Shown here one piece after another: positions 1-9,336 of a DNA stretch of 64,000 nucleotides. The stretch comes from Salinilacustrithrix flava (GTDB lineage: Bacteria; Actinomycetota; Acidimicrobiia; Acidimicrobiales; Salinilacustritrichaceae). The stretch lies in the NCBI GenBank assembly GCA_024128875.1, contig JAMYFF010000001.1, forward strand, positions 248,001 to 312,000, written 5' to 3'. The notes under the pieces are model-generated. The model searched no databases, was not told the origin of the DNA, and saw only the letters and a list, made by a program, of their open reading frames with translations. Each line of letters starts with the position of its first letter. Within the stretch, counting starts at the first letter, position 1. The position numbers and the translations under genes are program-made.

Positions 1-1488
1 GCTCGCGCCCGGACGCCCGAATGCGATGTTCTCGGCCACGGTGCCGCTGAACAGGAAGCTCTCCTGGGTGACCACGACCACCGCCCGACGCAGGTCGTCC
101 TCGGTGAGGTCCGTGAGGGGCACGCCATCGAGGCAGACGGTGCCCGCCGTCGGGTCCCAGAACCGGGCGGTGAGCCGGGCGATGGTGGACTTGCCCGCGC
201 CCGTCTGGCCCACGACGGCCACCGTCTGCCCGGCCGGCACGACGAGGTCGAGGTCGTGGAGGACGACCTCGTCGCCGTAGGCGAAGCGCACCCCGCCGAA
301 CGTGATGGCGCCGGCGGCCTCGGGCAGGGGCACCGGGTCGACCGGAGGTGCGACCGTGGGCTCCTCGTCGAGGACCCCGGACAGCTTCTCGGTGGCCGCG
401 GCCGCCGCCTGGAACAGGTTGTAGAACTGGCTCAGCTCCTGCATCGGCTCGAAGAACCGGCGGAGGTAGAGCACGAAGGAGGCGAGCACGCCGATCTCGA
501 TGGCGCCGTCGACCACCCGGCTCCCGCCGTAGAGCAGCACGACGGCCACCGTGACCCGGCCGGCGAGCTGCACGCCCGGCCCGTAGATGGCGGCGAGCCG
601 GGCCGACCACACGTTGGCGTCGCGGTAGCGGCCGTCGAGGTCCTCGAAGATCTCCTGGTTGCGCCGCTCCCGCCGGAACGACTGCACGGCCTGGATGCCT
701 CCGAGGGACTCCACGAAGTGGACGATGACCAGGGCGATGGCCTCGCGGGTCGCCCGGTAGGCCCGCTCGGAGTGGTGGCGGAACCAGCGGGTCAGCAGCC
801 ACAGCACGGGCACCACGGACAGCGATGCCAGGGCCAGCAGCGGATCGAGGACGACGAGGATGATCGTGATGCCGGCGAGGGTCAGCGACGAGGTGGTGAG
901 CTGGAGCAGCCCGTGCCCGAGCAGCTCGGCGATGGCGTCGACGTCGCTGGTCTGGCGGGAGATCACCCGGCCCGACGTGTAGCGCTGGTGGAAGCTCAGG
1001 CTGAGCGCGGCGAAGTGCTGCGACAGGCGCCGGCGGATGTCGACGATGACGTCCTGGCCGATGCGGCCCGACACGAGCAGGAAGGCGTTGAAGGTGGCGG
1101 CGGCGACCACCGTCGCCACGAGGTAGCCGGTGACGACCGTGAGGAGGGGGCGCAGGGACCCGCTGCCGCCCTCGAGCAGCGGGGGGATGCCCTCGTCGAT
1201 GGCCTGGCCCACGAACCACGGGCCCGACAGGTGGGCAACCATGTTCACCGCGATCAGGGCGGTGGCCCACCCCATCGCCCGACGGTGCGGCGCGATCAGC
1301 GAGCCCAGCAGGTGCCGGCTGCGGGCTCGCAGCAGGGTGGCGAGGCCGCCCTCCACGTCGTCGACGTCCTCGGCGGCCACACCGCGCCAGGAGTCGATGA
1401 CCTCGTCGCCCGTCGTATCGGTCCCGACCAGGTCGATGCCGACCGGGTCGTGCTCGTGGCCTTCGTCCTCGAGGGGGTGGAGGGTCAC
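1..1488 (-). CDS. ABC exporter half-transporter, permease-ATPase fusion (C-terminus beyond window edge)
   Basis: This is the second subunit of a type IV (ABCB-like) exporter pair, expected in the cytoplasmic membrane and driven by ATP. The 496 visible residues hold an N-terminal transmembrane domain (roughly residues 50-350) and the first part of a nucleotide-binding domain, with Walker A GQTGAGKST near residue 426 and a Q-loop (TQESFLFSG) near the window edge. The signature, Walker B and H-switch lie outside the window. The start is GTG at 1488, which shares GTGA with the stop of the upstream subunit, so translation is probably coupled. The substrate cannot be read from the sequence. Family assignment is secure; drug, lipid or peptide specificity is open. 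Confidence 0.93.
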   Translation of the reverse strand, partial: MTLHPLEDEGHEHDPVGIDLVGTDTTGDEVIDSWRGVAAEDVDDVEGGLATLLRARSRHLLGSLIAPHRRAMGWATALIAVNMVAHLSGPWFVGQAIDEGIPPLLEGGSGSLRPLLTVVTGYLVATVVAAATFNAFLLVSGRIGQDVIVDIRRRLSQHFAALSLSFHQRYTSGRVISRQTSDVDAIAELLGHGLLQLTTSSLTLAGITIILVVLDPLLALASLSVVPVLWLLTRWFRHHSERAYRATREAIALVIVHFVESLGGIQAVQSFRRERRNQEIFEDLDGRYRDANVWSARLAAIYGPGVQLAGRVTVAVVLLYGGSRVVDGAIEIGVLASFVLYLRRFFEPMQELSQFYNLFQAAAAATEKLSGVLDEEPTVAPPVDPVPLPEAAGAITFGGVRFAYGDEVVLHDLDLVVPAGQTVAVVGQTGAGKSTIARLTARFWDPTAGTVCLDGVPLTDLTEDDLRRAVVVVTQESFLFSGTVAENIAFGRPGAS

Positions 1489-3257
1489 GCGCGCACCCCT
1501 TCCTCGTCGTCGGCGGCCTGGGCGAGGATCTCCCGGTAGCGGGGCTCGGTGGCGAGGAGCTCGGTGTGGGTGCCCGTGGCCACGATCAGGCCATCGACCA
1601 GCAGCGCGGCCCGGTCGGCGAGGGCGATGGTGGAGGGTCGGTGCACGACCACGAGCGCGGTGCGGTCGGCCAGCAGCGGGCGGAGCCGGTGCTCGACCTC
1701 GGCCTCGGTGTGCACGTCGAGGGCGGAGAGCGGGTCGTCCAGCACCAGGATGCGCGGGCGGGCGATCACGGCCCGGGCCAGGGCCAGGCGCTGGCGCTGG
1801 CCGCCCGACAGGGTCATGCCCTGCTCGCCGATGCGGGTGTCCAGGCCCCACGGGAGGTCGTGGGCGAAGCCGGCCCGGGCGACGTCGAGGGCGGCGTCGA
1901 TGTCGGCGTCGGTGGCACCGGGGAGGCCGATGCGCAGGTTCTCGCGGACGCTGGCCGAGAAGAGGGTGGCCTCCTCGAAGGCCACGCTGACCTGGCCGCG
2001 CAGGCTCGCCAGGGTGACGTCGCGCAGGTCGTGGCCGTCGACGGTGACCCGACCGGCGGTGGGGTCGTGCAGGCGGGTGATCAGCATGGCGAGCGTGCTC
2101 TTGCCCGAGCCGGTGGGTCCCACGAGGGCCAGCGTCTCCCCCGGCGCGATCTCCAGGTCGACGCCCCGCAGCACCTCGCGGCCCGCGTCGTAGGCGAAGC
2201 GGACGCCCTCGAAGCGGATGTGCCCGCGCACCTCGGGCAGGTCGGTCGCGCCGGGGCGGTCGTCGACGACCGGTGGGGTGTCGAGCACGTCGTAGACCCG
2301 GTCGGCCGCGGTCATGGCCTCCTGGGCCATGGCGAGGATCCACCCCAGCGCCTCGAGGGGGAACACCAGGATCAGCACGTAGGAGACGAACGCGAACAGG
2401 CCGCCGAGGGTGAGGTCACCCGAGCCGACGGCGAGCACGCCGGCGAGCATGGTGACGACCAGGATCAGGTTCGGGACGATGCCGAGCAGCCACACGAACT
2501 TGGTGTGCAGCCCGATCCGCTCCATCTGGGACGCGTGCAGCCGGCGGACGTGGACGTCGTAGCGGTCGAAGGCGTAGTGGGCCCGGCCGAAGGCCTTGAT
2601 GACGCCGATGCCCTTGGCCGCCTCCTCGATCTCGGTCGTCATGTCGCCGGTCTCGTCCTGGATGCGGCGGACCATGGCGGTGTACTGGGCCTCGAACCGG
2701 GCGCACAGAACGAGGACCGGGACGGCGAAGGCCCCGGCCACGATGGCGAGGGGCCAGTACAGGCTGAGGAGGAGGCCGAAGATGGCGACGACCTCGAGGC
2801 TGATGATGAGGAGGAACACGGCCCCGAAGGCGGTGAAGCGCCGGATGGTGGCGATGTCGCTGGTCGCCCGGGACAGCAGCTGGCCGGACTGCCATCGATC
2901 GTGGAAGCCGACGTCGAGGCGCTGCAGGTGCCGGTAGAGGTCGTTGCGCAGGTTGGTCTCGACGTCCATCGCCGCCACCGCGAGGTGGATGCGCCGGATG
3001 TGGGCGAGGCCGGTCTCGACGAGGCCGAGGACGACGGCGAGGACGACCCAGGGCACGATGCCGCCCTTGTCCCCGCGGGCGATGGGGCCGTCGATGACGG
3101 CCTTGGCGATCAGCGGCGTGCTCAGGCCGGCGGCGATCGACACCACCGCCGACAGCCCGACGAACCACATCCGTCCCCGGTGCGGCGCGAAGTAGGGGCC
3201 GACCCGGCGGAGGTTGGCGCTCGCCGGGTGGCGGACGCGCGCATGTGCTCCCGACAT
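1485..3257 (-). CDS. ABC exporter half-transporter with non-canonical catalytic site
   Basis: The 590-residue protein fuses a six-helix transmembrane domain (about residues 25-310) to an ATPase domain. Walker A is GPTGSGKST near residue 378, the signature LSGGQRQRL near 480, Walker B ILVLDDPLSALD near 505, and the H-switch histidine sits in VVVHRPST. The residue after Walker B is Asp where a catalytic Glu is usual, the pattern of the degenerate subunit in heterodimeric exporters such as TM287/288. Its partner overlaps it by four bases downstream. An ATG at 3257 preceded by GGAGGA gives a clear start. The family is sure, the cargo unknown. Confidence 0.95.
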   Translation of the reverse strand: MSGAHARVRHPASANLRRVGPYFAPHRGRMWFVGLSAVVSIAAGLSTPLIAKAVIDGPIARGDKGGIVPWVVLAVVLGLVETGLAHIRRIHLAVAAMDVETNLRNDLYRHLQRLDVGFHDRWQSGQLLSRATSDIATIRRFTAFGAVFLLIISLEVVAIFGLLLSLYWPLAIVAGAFAVPVLVLCARFEAQYTAMVRRIQDETGDMTTEIEEAAKGIGVIKAFGRAHYAFDRYDVHVRRLHASQMERIGLHTKFVWLLGIVPNLILVVTMLAGVLAVGSGDLTLGGLFAFVSYVLILVFPLEALGWILAMAQEAMTAADRVYDVLDTPPVVDDRPGATDLPEVRGHIRFEGVRFAYDAGREVLRGVDLEIAPGETLALVGPTGSGKSTLAMLITRLHDPTAGRVTVDGHDLRDVTLASLRGQVSVAFEEATLFSASVRENLRIGLPGATDADIDAALDVARAGFAHDLPWGLDTRIGEQGMTLSGGQRQRLALARAVIARPRILVLDDPLSALDVHTEAEVEHRLRPLLADRTALVVVHRPSTIALADRAALLVDGLIVATGTHTELLATEPRYREILAQAADDEEGVRA

Positions 3258-3328
3258 GGTCCTCCTCCCGGACTCCGTCGCCCGGCGAGGACCCTAAGCG
3301 GACACATCGCCCGCCACCGCCCGAATAT

Positions 3329-4663
3329 CTAGCGGTCGACCTCGCCCATGATCGGGTCGACCGAGGAGATGATCATCACGCCGTCAGCGATGAGGCCGTC
3401 GCGCATCATGTGGGGCAGCGTCTGCAGGTTGCGGAAGCTGGGCCCGGAGATGTGCATCCGGTACGGCTTCGACGAGCCGTCGGAGACCAGGTAGCAGCCC
3501 AGCTCCCCCCGGGGGCTCTCCACCGGCACGTAGACCTCGCCGGCGGGCACCTTGAAGCCCTCGGTGAAGATCTTGAAGTGGTGGATCAGGGCCTCCATGG
3601 ACTCGTCGATGCGAGCGCGCGGTGGCGGGGTGACCTTCTTGTCCTGGATCCGGTAGTCGCCCGAGGGCATGCGGTCCAGGATCTGGCGGACGATCTTCAT
3701 CGACTCGCGGATCTCGTTGAGCCGGATGGCGTAGCGGTCGAAGCTGTCGCCGTAGGTGCCCACGAGCACGTCGAAGTCGACCTGGTCGTAGCGCAGGTAG
3801 GGCTCGTCCTTGCGCAGGTCGCGGGCGAGGCCGGTCGAGCGCAGCACCGGGCCGGTGGCGCCGAGGGCGATGGCCTCCTGCTGGGTGATGACCCCGACGC
3901 CCTGGAGGCGCTCCCGGTAGATCGGCTGGCCGGTGAGCAACGTGTCGAACTCGTCGAGCTGGTCGGGCAGGTAGTCGAGCAGGTGGAGGACGTCGTCGCG
4001 CCAGCCGTCGGGCAGGTCGGCGGCGACGCCGCCGGGGCGGATGAAGTTGTGGTTCATCCGCAGGCCGGTGATCTTCTCGAGCAGGCGCAGGCCCTCCTCG
4101 CGCTCGCGCCAGCCGTAGATCATCATCCCGACCGCGCCGACGTCCATGCCGTTGGTGGCCATGAACAGCAGGTGGGAGGTCATCCGGTTCAGCTCGCACA
4201 TGAGCATCCGGATCCACTGGGCCCGCTCGGGGATGTCCTCGTCGATGCCGAGCAGCTTCTCGGTGGCGAGGGAGAACACCAGCTCGTTGAACAGCGGGGC
4301 CGCGTAGTCCATGCGGGTCACGTTGGTGGGGCCCTGCAGGAAGGTGAGGTCCTCGCCGGTCTTCTCCATGCCGGTGTGGAGGTACCCGATGATCGTCTTG
4401 GTGCGCAGGACGCGCTCGCCCTCGAGCTCCAGCATGAGGCGCAGCACCCCGTGGGTGGACGGGTGCTGCGGACCCATGTTGATGATCATGGTCGAGCCCT
4501 CTTCGGCCTCCTCACCCACGAGGGCGGCCGCTTCGGCCTCCGTCATGCGCAAGGTGGCGCCGAGCTCGCGGAGCAGCTCGGCGGCGGTGCCCGACCCGCG
4601 GGCCGACAGCTCCTGGCTGCCCTCGTTGGTGAAGGCCATCTCGGTCTCGCTCGACATGCTCAT
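3329..4663 (-). CDS. nuoD: NADH-quinone oxidoreductase subunit D
   Basis: This is the 49-kDa-type subunit of respiratory complex I, in the peripheral arm where it helps form the quinone pocket beside NuoB. The 444-residue product has the family core NMGPQHPSTHGVLR near residue 60, the LHTGMEK segment, and the conserved C-terminal end SVDPIMGEVDR. About 55 extra residues precede the core, a little longer than usual. The start ATG at 4663 overlaps the nuoC stop as ATGA. It is the last nuo gene here: nuoE to nuoN do not follow, and the next genes encode an ABC exporter. No clear terminator separates them. Confidence 0.97.
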   Translation of the reverse strand: MSMSSETEMAFTNEGSQELSARGSGTAAELLRELGATLRMTEAEAAALVGEEAEEGSTMIINMGPQHPSTHGVLRLMLELEGERVLRTKTIIGYLHTGMEKTGEDLTFLQGPTNVTRMDYAAPLFNELVFSLATEKLLGIDEDIPERAQWIRMLMCELNRMTSHLLFMATNGMDVGAVGMMIYGWREREEGLRLLEKITGLRMNHNFIRPGGVAADLPDGWRDDVLHLLDYLPDQLDEFDTLLTGQPIYRERLQGVGVITQQEAIALGATGPVLRSTGLARDLRKDEPYLRYDQVDFDVLVGTYGDSFDRYAIRLNEIRESMKIVRQILDRMPSGDYRIQDKKVTPPPRARIDESMEALIHHFKIFTEGFKVPAGEVYVPVESPRGELGCYLVSDGSSKPYRMHISGPSFRNLQTLPHMMRDGLIADGVMIISSVDPIMGEVDR

Positions 4664-5205
4664 CGCTCGTTCACCACGCCCTTGAACTGCACGGGGATCC
4701 GGCCCACGGCGTAGTCCTTGCGCAGCGGGTGGCCCTCCCACTCCTCCGGCATCAGGATGCGGCTCAGGTCGGGGTGGCCGTCGAAGCGGATGCCGAACAT
4801 GTCGTAGGCCTCGCGCTCGAAGGCCTCGGTGCCCGGGTGGATGTCGAAGAGGGTGGGGCAGGACGGGTCGTGCTCGGGCACCTGCACCCGGATGCGGACC
4901 CGGCTCCGGTGCTCGTGGCTGAGCAGGTTGACCACGACCTCGAAGCGCTCGGCGTCGTCGCCGGCCGGCATGTCGCGGGGGGCCTCGTAGGTCAGGTAGT
5001 CGACGGCGGTGACGTCGATGCAGACGTTGAAGCCCTCGTCGTCGCGCAGGCTGCGCACGACGTCCTGGAGCTGGTCGCGGTCGACGTGGAGCACGGCCTG
5101 GCCGCGGGACCACGTGACGGACTGGCCGTAGAGCTGCTCGGGCTCGGGGCTGGTGTCGTCGACGACCTCGTCGTGCTCCTCGGTGGCGGGCGTGGCGTCG
5201 CTCAC
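4660..5205 (-). CDS. nuoC: NADH-quinone oxidoreductase subunit C
   Basis: This is the 30-kDa-type peripheral-arm subunit of complex I; it holds no cofactor. The 181-residue protein has an acidic N-terminus and the family signature [22 protein letters not shown] near residue 140, followed by [10 protein letters not shown] take GTG at 5205, which shares GTGA with the nuoB stop; the open frame continues upstream only as the nuoB antisense-frame shadow. It sits in the order A-B-C-D, with four-base overlaps on both sides indicating coupled translation. Confidence 0.96.
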   Translation of the reverse strand: MSDATPATEEHDEVVDDTSPEPEQLYGQSVTWSRGQAVLHVDRDQLQDVVRSLRDDEGFNVCIDVTAVDYLTYEAPRDMPAGDDAERFEVVVNLLSHEHRSRVRIRVQVPEHDPSCPTLFDIHPGTEAFEREAYDMFGIRFDGHPDLSRILMPEEWEGHPLRKDYAVGRIPVQFKGVVNER

Positions 5206-5804
5206 GACCGGGCCTCCCCGAGGACGACGGGCGTGCCGACCGGGCGACTGCCCTCGGCACCCTGGCCGTCGAGCTGGGGCAGCTGGACGCCGGCGCCGCC
5301 GCCGCTCTCGGTCCGGCGCCGGAGCAGCTCGCCGCTCTGGATCTTGTCGTGGATCGTGTTGATCGCGTGGATCAGGGTCTCGGGGCCCGGGGGGCACCCC
5401 GGCGCGTAGGCGTCGACCGGGACGATCTGGTCCACGCCCTGGACGATGGCGTAGTTGTTGAACATGCCGCCGGAGCTGGCGCAGACGCCCATGGACAGCA
5501 CCCACTTGGGCTCCATCATCTGGTCGTAGACGTTGCGCAGCACCGGGGCCATCTTCTGGCTGACCCGGCCGGCGACGATCATGAGGTCGGCCTGGCGGGG
5601 CGAGGCGCGGAACACCTCCATGCCGAAGCGGGACATGTCGTAGTGCGCGCCGCCGGCGGCCATCATCTCGATGGCGCAGCAGGCGAGGCCGAACGTGGCC
5701 GGCCACATGCTGGACTTGCGGGCCCACTGGACCAGGTCCTCCACCCGTCCGGTGAGCACGTTGTGATCGAGCCCTTCGAGGCCCTTGTCGAGCTGCCACC
5801 CCAT
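5202..5804 (-). CDS. nuoB: NADH-quinone oxidoreductase subunit B
   Basis: This complex I subunit carries the terminal iron-sulfur cluster N2, which passes electrons to quinone. The 200-residue protein shows the cluster cysteines in ACCAIEMM near residue 40, in [10 protein letters not shown] near 106 and in PGCPPGPE near 135, all at family positions. The ATG at 5804 is preceded by a GAGGAG-type ribosome binding site. The last 45 residues after the core are low-complexity and may be a lineage-specific tail. It lies 26 bases after nuoA and overlaps nuoC. Confidence 0.97.
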   Translation of the reverse strand: MGWQLDKGLEGLDHNVLTGRVEDLVQWARKSSMWPATFGLACCAIEMMAAGGAHYDMSRFGMEVFRASPRQADLMIVAGRVSQKMAPVLRNVYDQMMEPKWVLSMGVCASSGGMFNNYAIVQGVDQIVPVDAYAPGCPPGPETLIHAINTIHDKIQSGELLRRRTESGGGAGVQLPQLDGQGAEGSRPVGTPVVLGEARS

Positions 5805-5830
5805 GGGGGACTCCTCTCTCGGCTCTTCGG

Positions 5831-6304
5831 TCAGGCGACTTCGGACGTGCTGGCGGGACGGCCCTCGAGGCCGACCCGACGCACGGTGGATGCGGCGGTG
5901 CGCTCCGGGGACACGATGCCTGCGTCGAGGGGATCGCGCCGGCGACCCGGCCCCCAGTCGAGGGCGCCGCGGCTGAACTCATAGGCCAGCGAGATCACGA
6001 TCGGTGCCGAGAACAGCAGGATCGCGAACAGCCCGAAGGCGCCGAGCTGGCGGTAGATCGTCGCCCACGGGAACAGGAAGATGATCTCGATGTCGAAGAC
6101 GATGAACGACATCGCCACCAGGAAGAACTTCACGGGGAAGCGCTCGGGCGGCTCGCGGGTGGGGACGATGCCGGACTCGTAGGGCGCCAGCTTGGCCACC
6201 GTCTTGCGCTGGGGGGCGACCAGCCGCGACGTCGCGAGGCTGCCGGCCACGAACACCGCGGCGAGCACCATCAAGACGACGAGCGGGAGGTACTGGCCCA
6301 GCAT
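5831..6304 (-). CDS. nuoA: NADH-quinone oxidoreductase subunit A
   Basis: This is the small three-helix membrane subunit of complex I at the join of the peripheral and membrane arms. It has helices near residues 5-28, 60-85 and 90-115, and the conserved loop and helix [11 protein letters not shown] followed by [15 protein letters not shown] with its intramembrane acidic residues. At 157 residues it is longer than the usual 120-150 because of an Arg-rich tail. It begins two bases after the stop of the membrane protein encoded at 6307-7245, so the nuo genes look co-transcribed with the bc-complex genes. Confidence 0.96.
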   Translation of the reverse strand: MLGQYLPLVVLMVLAAVFVAGSLATSRLVAPQRKTVAKLAPYESGIVPTREPPERFPVKFFLVAMSFIVFDIEIIFLFPWATIYRQLGAFGLFAILLFSAPIVISLAYEFSRGALDWGPGRRRDPLDAGIVSPERTAASTVRRVGLEGRPASTSEVA

Positions 6305-6306
6305 GA

Positions 6307-7245
6307 TCAGGCAGTGGCCCCGCTGGGCACGGCGGTGCCGTTGCGGACCGCTTCGGCGTGGGCGAGGTTGGACTCGAGGATCCGCTCACGCTGGTGCAGC
6401 ACCCAGCAGAGCAGCGCGAAGATCAGCGTGGAGCCGATGGTGATCATCGCGGCCGGGAAGCGGCGGTCGCCGATGTCGCGGATCATCACGACCGAGATCA
6501 CCGGCTCGGCCGGGTCGACCTCGGGCGTGGGCGGGGCCTGGCCGGGCTCGGGCGTCTGGTCGATGACCTTCTGGACCTGGACCACGGCGTAGCGCTCGGG
6601 GTTCTTGATGGTGAACGCCGACACGATCTGGGTGCGGATGCGGTCCCAGCGGCTGGGGTCGGCGGGCAGGCCCTCCTTGCCCCCGACCTCGAAGGCACCG
6701 AGGACGAGGAAGTCGGCCGGGCCTTCGATGCCGAAGTTGCAGGTGGAGCACTCGGGCAGCGCATCGCTCACGGTGGCCTCGGCCTCGCCGCGGGAGGGGT
6801 CGGACGCGGGCATCCAGCGCCAGCCGTTGCTGTCCTCTTCGAACTGCTCGTTGATCTCGGCGAAGCGCTCGGGGTCCTCCTCGGCCAGCGTCGTCATGGC
6901 CTCGTAGTCGACGCCGTCGTCGTCCTGGGGCAGGTCGGACAGCTCGAGCTCGGTGACCTTGTCGGTCACGGCCTGCTCGACGTCGCCGGCGTTGTACTCG
7001 ACCACGTCCCACTCGGGGGCCTGGCCCTGCATGCCGATGCCGTAGATCCACCAGATGGAGCCCATGATCGCCATCCAGCCGAAGAAGCCGGTGAGGGCGA
7101 GCAGGAAGCCGAGGCGGTTGCCGGTGTTTGTGGCGAGCAGCAGGTACACCGAGCCCATCAGCACCACGACGCCGACGAGCACGGCGAGGATGCCGCGGAT
7201 GGTGGGGTCGAACGCGATGCCCGCGATCAGGTTGAGGGTCTGCAT
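6307..7245 (-). CDS. Unknown three-helix membrane protein of the respiratory block
   Basis: I do not recognise this 312-residue protein from a named family. It has two transmembrane helices near residues 17-37 and 44-70, a large acidic extramembrane domain (about 75-255), and a last helix near 270-290. The domain contains a CSTC motif (near residue 160) that could bind metal or form a disulfide. It begins one base inside the stop of the dihaem cytochrome c gene (TGATG) and ends two bases before nuoA, so it is made together with both complexes. An accessory or linker role between them is a guess from position only. Confidence 0.85.
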   Translation of the reverse strand: MQTLNLIAGIAFDPTIRGILAVLVGVVVLMGSVYLLLATNTGNRLGFLLALTGFFGWMAIMGSIWWIYGIGMQGQAPEWDVVEYNAGDVEQAVTDKVTELELSDLPQDDDGVDYEAMTTLAEEDPERFAEINEQFEEDSNGWRWMPASDPSRGEAEATVSDALPECSTCNFGIEGPADFLVLGAFEVGGKEGLPADPSRWDRIRTQIVSAFTIKNPERYAVVQVQKVIDQTPEPGQAPPTPEVDPAEPVISVVMIRDIGDRRFPAAMITIGSTLIFALLCWVLHQRERILESNLAHAEAVRNGTAVPSGATA

Positions 7246-8378
7246 CAGTCGTCCTCCCCGAGGGACTCGACGTAGCGGGCGATGGCCTCGATCATCTCCA
7301 TGGTCATCATCCCGTCCTCGGCTTCCTCGGTGTTCGGGTTGTCACCGAAGCCGGGCATCATGCCGTCGCCGGACAGGCCGTTGAGGCCGTAGGGCACGCC
7401 GCGCTCGGCACCGACGTGCAGGAACTCGGCGAGCTCCTCGACGTTCGCGAACTGGCGCGGGATGATGCCGCCCTGCAGTGACGGGCCGTAGCCACCCGAG
7501 CCGTCCTCGTAGTCGACGTAGGGGTCGAGGTCGGCAGTCTCCGGCGCGGCGCTGTCGGCGTTGATGGACCAGCCCCGGGTGTGGCAGCGACCGCAGGAGT
7601 AGGCGCCCCCGGCGAAGCCGTTGTCCTGGCCGAGGTTGAACAGCGCCTCACCGGTGGCGAGGTCGGAGTAGTCGATGTCGGCGTCCTCGCCGAGCTCGAG
7701 CTGCGCGCGCAGCTGGGACTCGACGGCGTCCTTGGACTCCTCGGAGGTCACCTGGATCGAGGCCATGTAGTCGATGAGGTTCTCGAGCTGCTGCTCGGTG
7801 AGCGGGCCACCACCGCCCTCGCCCCAGGCGGGCATGGGCGAGTAGGGACGGCCGTACTCGAGGATGTAGTACACCTCGTCGCGGTCGTAGCGGAGCAGCA
7901 CGGTGTCGAGGGCCGGCGACTCCCAGTTGACCTGGGCGACGAACTCGTTGTCGGCGTCCAGGATCGTGTGGGATGCCACACCGCCCACGCCTTCGGGGCC
8001 GTGGCAGGCGTTGCACTGGGCGCCCTCGGTGTAGAGCTCCTCACCCCGGCTCTCGAAGACCGATGCGAACTGCTCCTCGGCACCCTCGTGGCGACCGGGC
8101 TCGCCCAGCCAGTAGGCGGGGAGGCCGACGCCGACGAGGACCAGGCCGGCGAGGCCGGCGGTGAGGGCCCGGTCGAGCTTCTTGGTCTCGAGCTCGTCGT
8201 CGTTCAGGTAGGGCTTGAGGTTGGCGGCCAGCTCGAGCTCGCTGCCCACCTCCTTGCGCCCGGCGCGGACGTTGAACGCCGCGTACACGAGCACCGCCAC
8301 GACGGCGAGCAGGGCGATGACGGTGCCGATCGCCTCCACCGTGCTCGCGGCGAAGATGGCTGTGGTGAGGTCAGTCAT
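7245..8378 (-). CDS. Membrane-anchored dihaem cytochrome c of the bc complex
   Basis: The 377-residue protein carries two c-type haem attachment sites, CNACH near residue 127 and CGRCH near 262, so it is a dihaem cytochrome exposed outside the cytoplasmic membrane. It is anchored by an N-terminal helix (about residues 10-33) and a second helix near 70-90 (LAGLVLVGVGLPAYWLG). Methionines in the C-terminal domain (GDGMMPGFGDN) are possible axial ligands. It follows the Rieske gene, the position of the QcrC-type cytochrome in actinobacterial bc complexes. It probably takes electrons from the Rieske protein and hands them to an oxidase. The two-helix anchoring differs from the single C-terminal helix of typical QcrC. 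Confidence 0.9.
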   Translation of the reverse strand: MTDLTTAIFAASTVEAIGTVIALLAVVAVLVYAAFNVRAGRKEVGSELELAANLKPYLNDDELETKKLDRALTAGLAGLVLVGVGLPAYWLGEPGRHEGAEEQFASVFESRGEELYTEGAQCNACHGPEGVGGVASHTILDADNEFVAQVNWESPALDTVLLRYDRDEVYYILEYGRPYSPMPAWGEGGGGPLTEQQLENLIDYMASIQVTSEESKDAVESQLRAQLELGEDADIDYSDLATGEALFNLGQDNGFAGGAYSCGRCHTRGWSINADSAAPETADLDPYVDYEDGSGGYGPSLQGGIIPRQFANVEELAEFLHVGAERGVPYGLNGLSGDGMMPGFGDNPNTEEAEDGMMTMEMIEAIARYVESLGEDD

Positions 8379-8438
8379 GGTGGGGTTCGGTCGCTCTTCT
8401 CGACTCTGGGCCGGGCTCGGTGGGGACTGGGCTCAGTC

Positions 8439-9314
8439 TCAGTGGGACGCTGCGCCGATGCAGTTCGGGCCCTCGGCCTCCTGGCCGGTGGTGTTGGTGC
8501 CGATCGCCGGGCCCTGGATGATGGTGCCGGTGTCGACGGACAGGACGCCGCCGGAGACGCTCATGGCGAAGCGGTCGAGGCCACGGGGGGCGGGACCGCC
8601 CTTCTTCTCGCCGACCCGGTTGTACATGCTGCCGTGGCAGCCGCACTCGAACCACTGCGACGTGACGCACTCGGGCACGCGGCAGCCCAGGTGCGGGCAC
8701 TTCTGGTAGAGGGCGATGACGCCCTCCTCCATGCCGGCGAGCTCGCCGGGCGAGTAGACGGACCGGGCCTTCTCGAGGGCGCTGGTGGGATACTCGGTGA
8801 GCCACATGCGGCCCTCGGGCTGGTACAGGAAGCCGTTGTTGTCGCGGATCTGGGAGATGACGTCGCTGACGTTGCCCACCGTGATGACCGAGCCGAAGCC
8901 ACCGCCGAGCTGGGGCCACAGGAAGGCGATGCAGGCCGCACCGAAGCCGGACAGGCCCACGATGAAGAAGCCGGTGATGCCGCGGTTGAGGAACTGGCGG
9001 CGGGTGGCGCCGAGGGTGTCGGGGTCCGGCGGCACCCAGGCGGTGGGCGCGGACGAGCCGGCGGTGACCAGCTCCTTGCCGGAGCGGCTGCGCTCGAGCT
9101 TGGCGGCGAGCTCGAGCTCACGCCCCGACGCGGTGGCCTTGCCCTCCTCGCGAGCCGTGATGGTGGCGGCCCCGGCGTCGCGCGAGCGGGTCTCGCGCGA
9201 CAGCACGCCGATGGCCTTCTGGGTCTGGTTGCGGCGCGCCGCAGCCAGCAGGACCACGCCGGCCAGCACCACGAGGGCGACGACGGCGATGATGGCGATG
9301 ATGGCGGTTTCCAT
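8439..9314 (-). CDS. Rieske [2Fe-2S] protein of the bc complex
   Basis: The 291-residue protein has an N-terminal helix (residues 2-25), a basic stretch, a second helix near 105-125 and a C-terminal Rieske domain. The cluster ligands are visible as CPHLGC (near residue 210) and CGCHGS (near 228), each supplying one Cys and one His to the [2Fe-2S] centre. It oxidises menaquinol together with cytochrome b and reduces the adjacent cytochrome c. Length and the double-helix N-terminus resemble actinobacterial QcrA. It lies between the cytochrome b C-terminal subunit and the cytochrome c gene, all on one strand. Confidence 0.94.
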   Translation of the reverse strand: METAIIAIIAVVALVVLAGVVLLAAARRNQTQKAIGVLSRETRSRDAGAATITAREEGKATASGRELELAAKLERSRSGKELVTAGSSAPTAWVPPDPDTLGATRRQFLNRGITGFFIVGLSGFGAACIAFLWPQLGGGFGSVITVGNVSDVISQIRDNNGFLYQPEGRMWLTEYPTSALEKARSVYSPGELAGMEEGVIALYQKCPHLGCRVPECVTSQWFECGCHGSMYNRVGEKKGGPAPRGLDRFAMSVSGGVLSVDTGTIIQGPAIGTNTTGQEAEGPNCIGAASH

Positions 9315-9336
9315 GGTCAGAACCTTCTTCCTCTGC

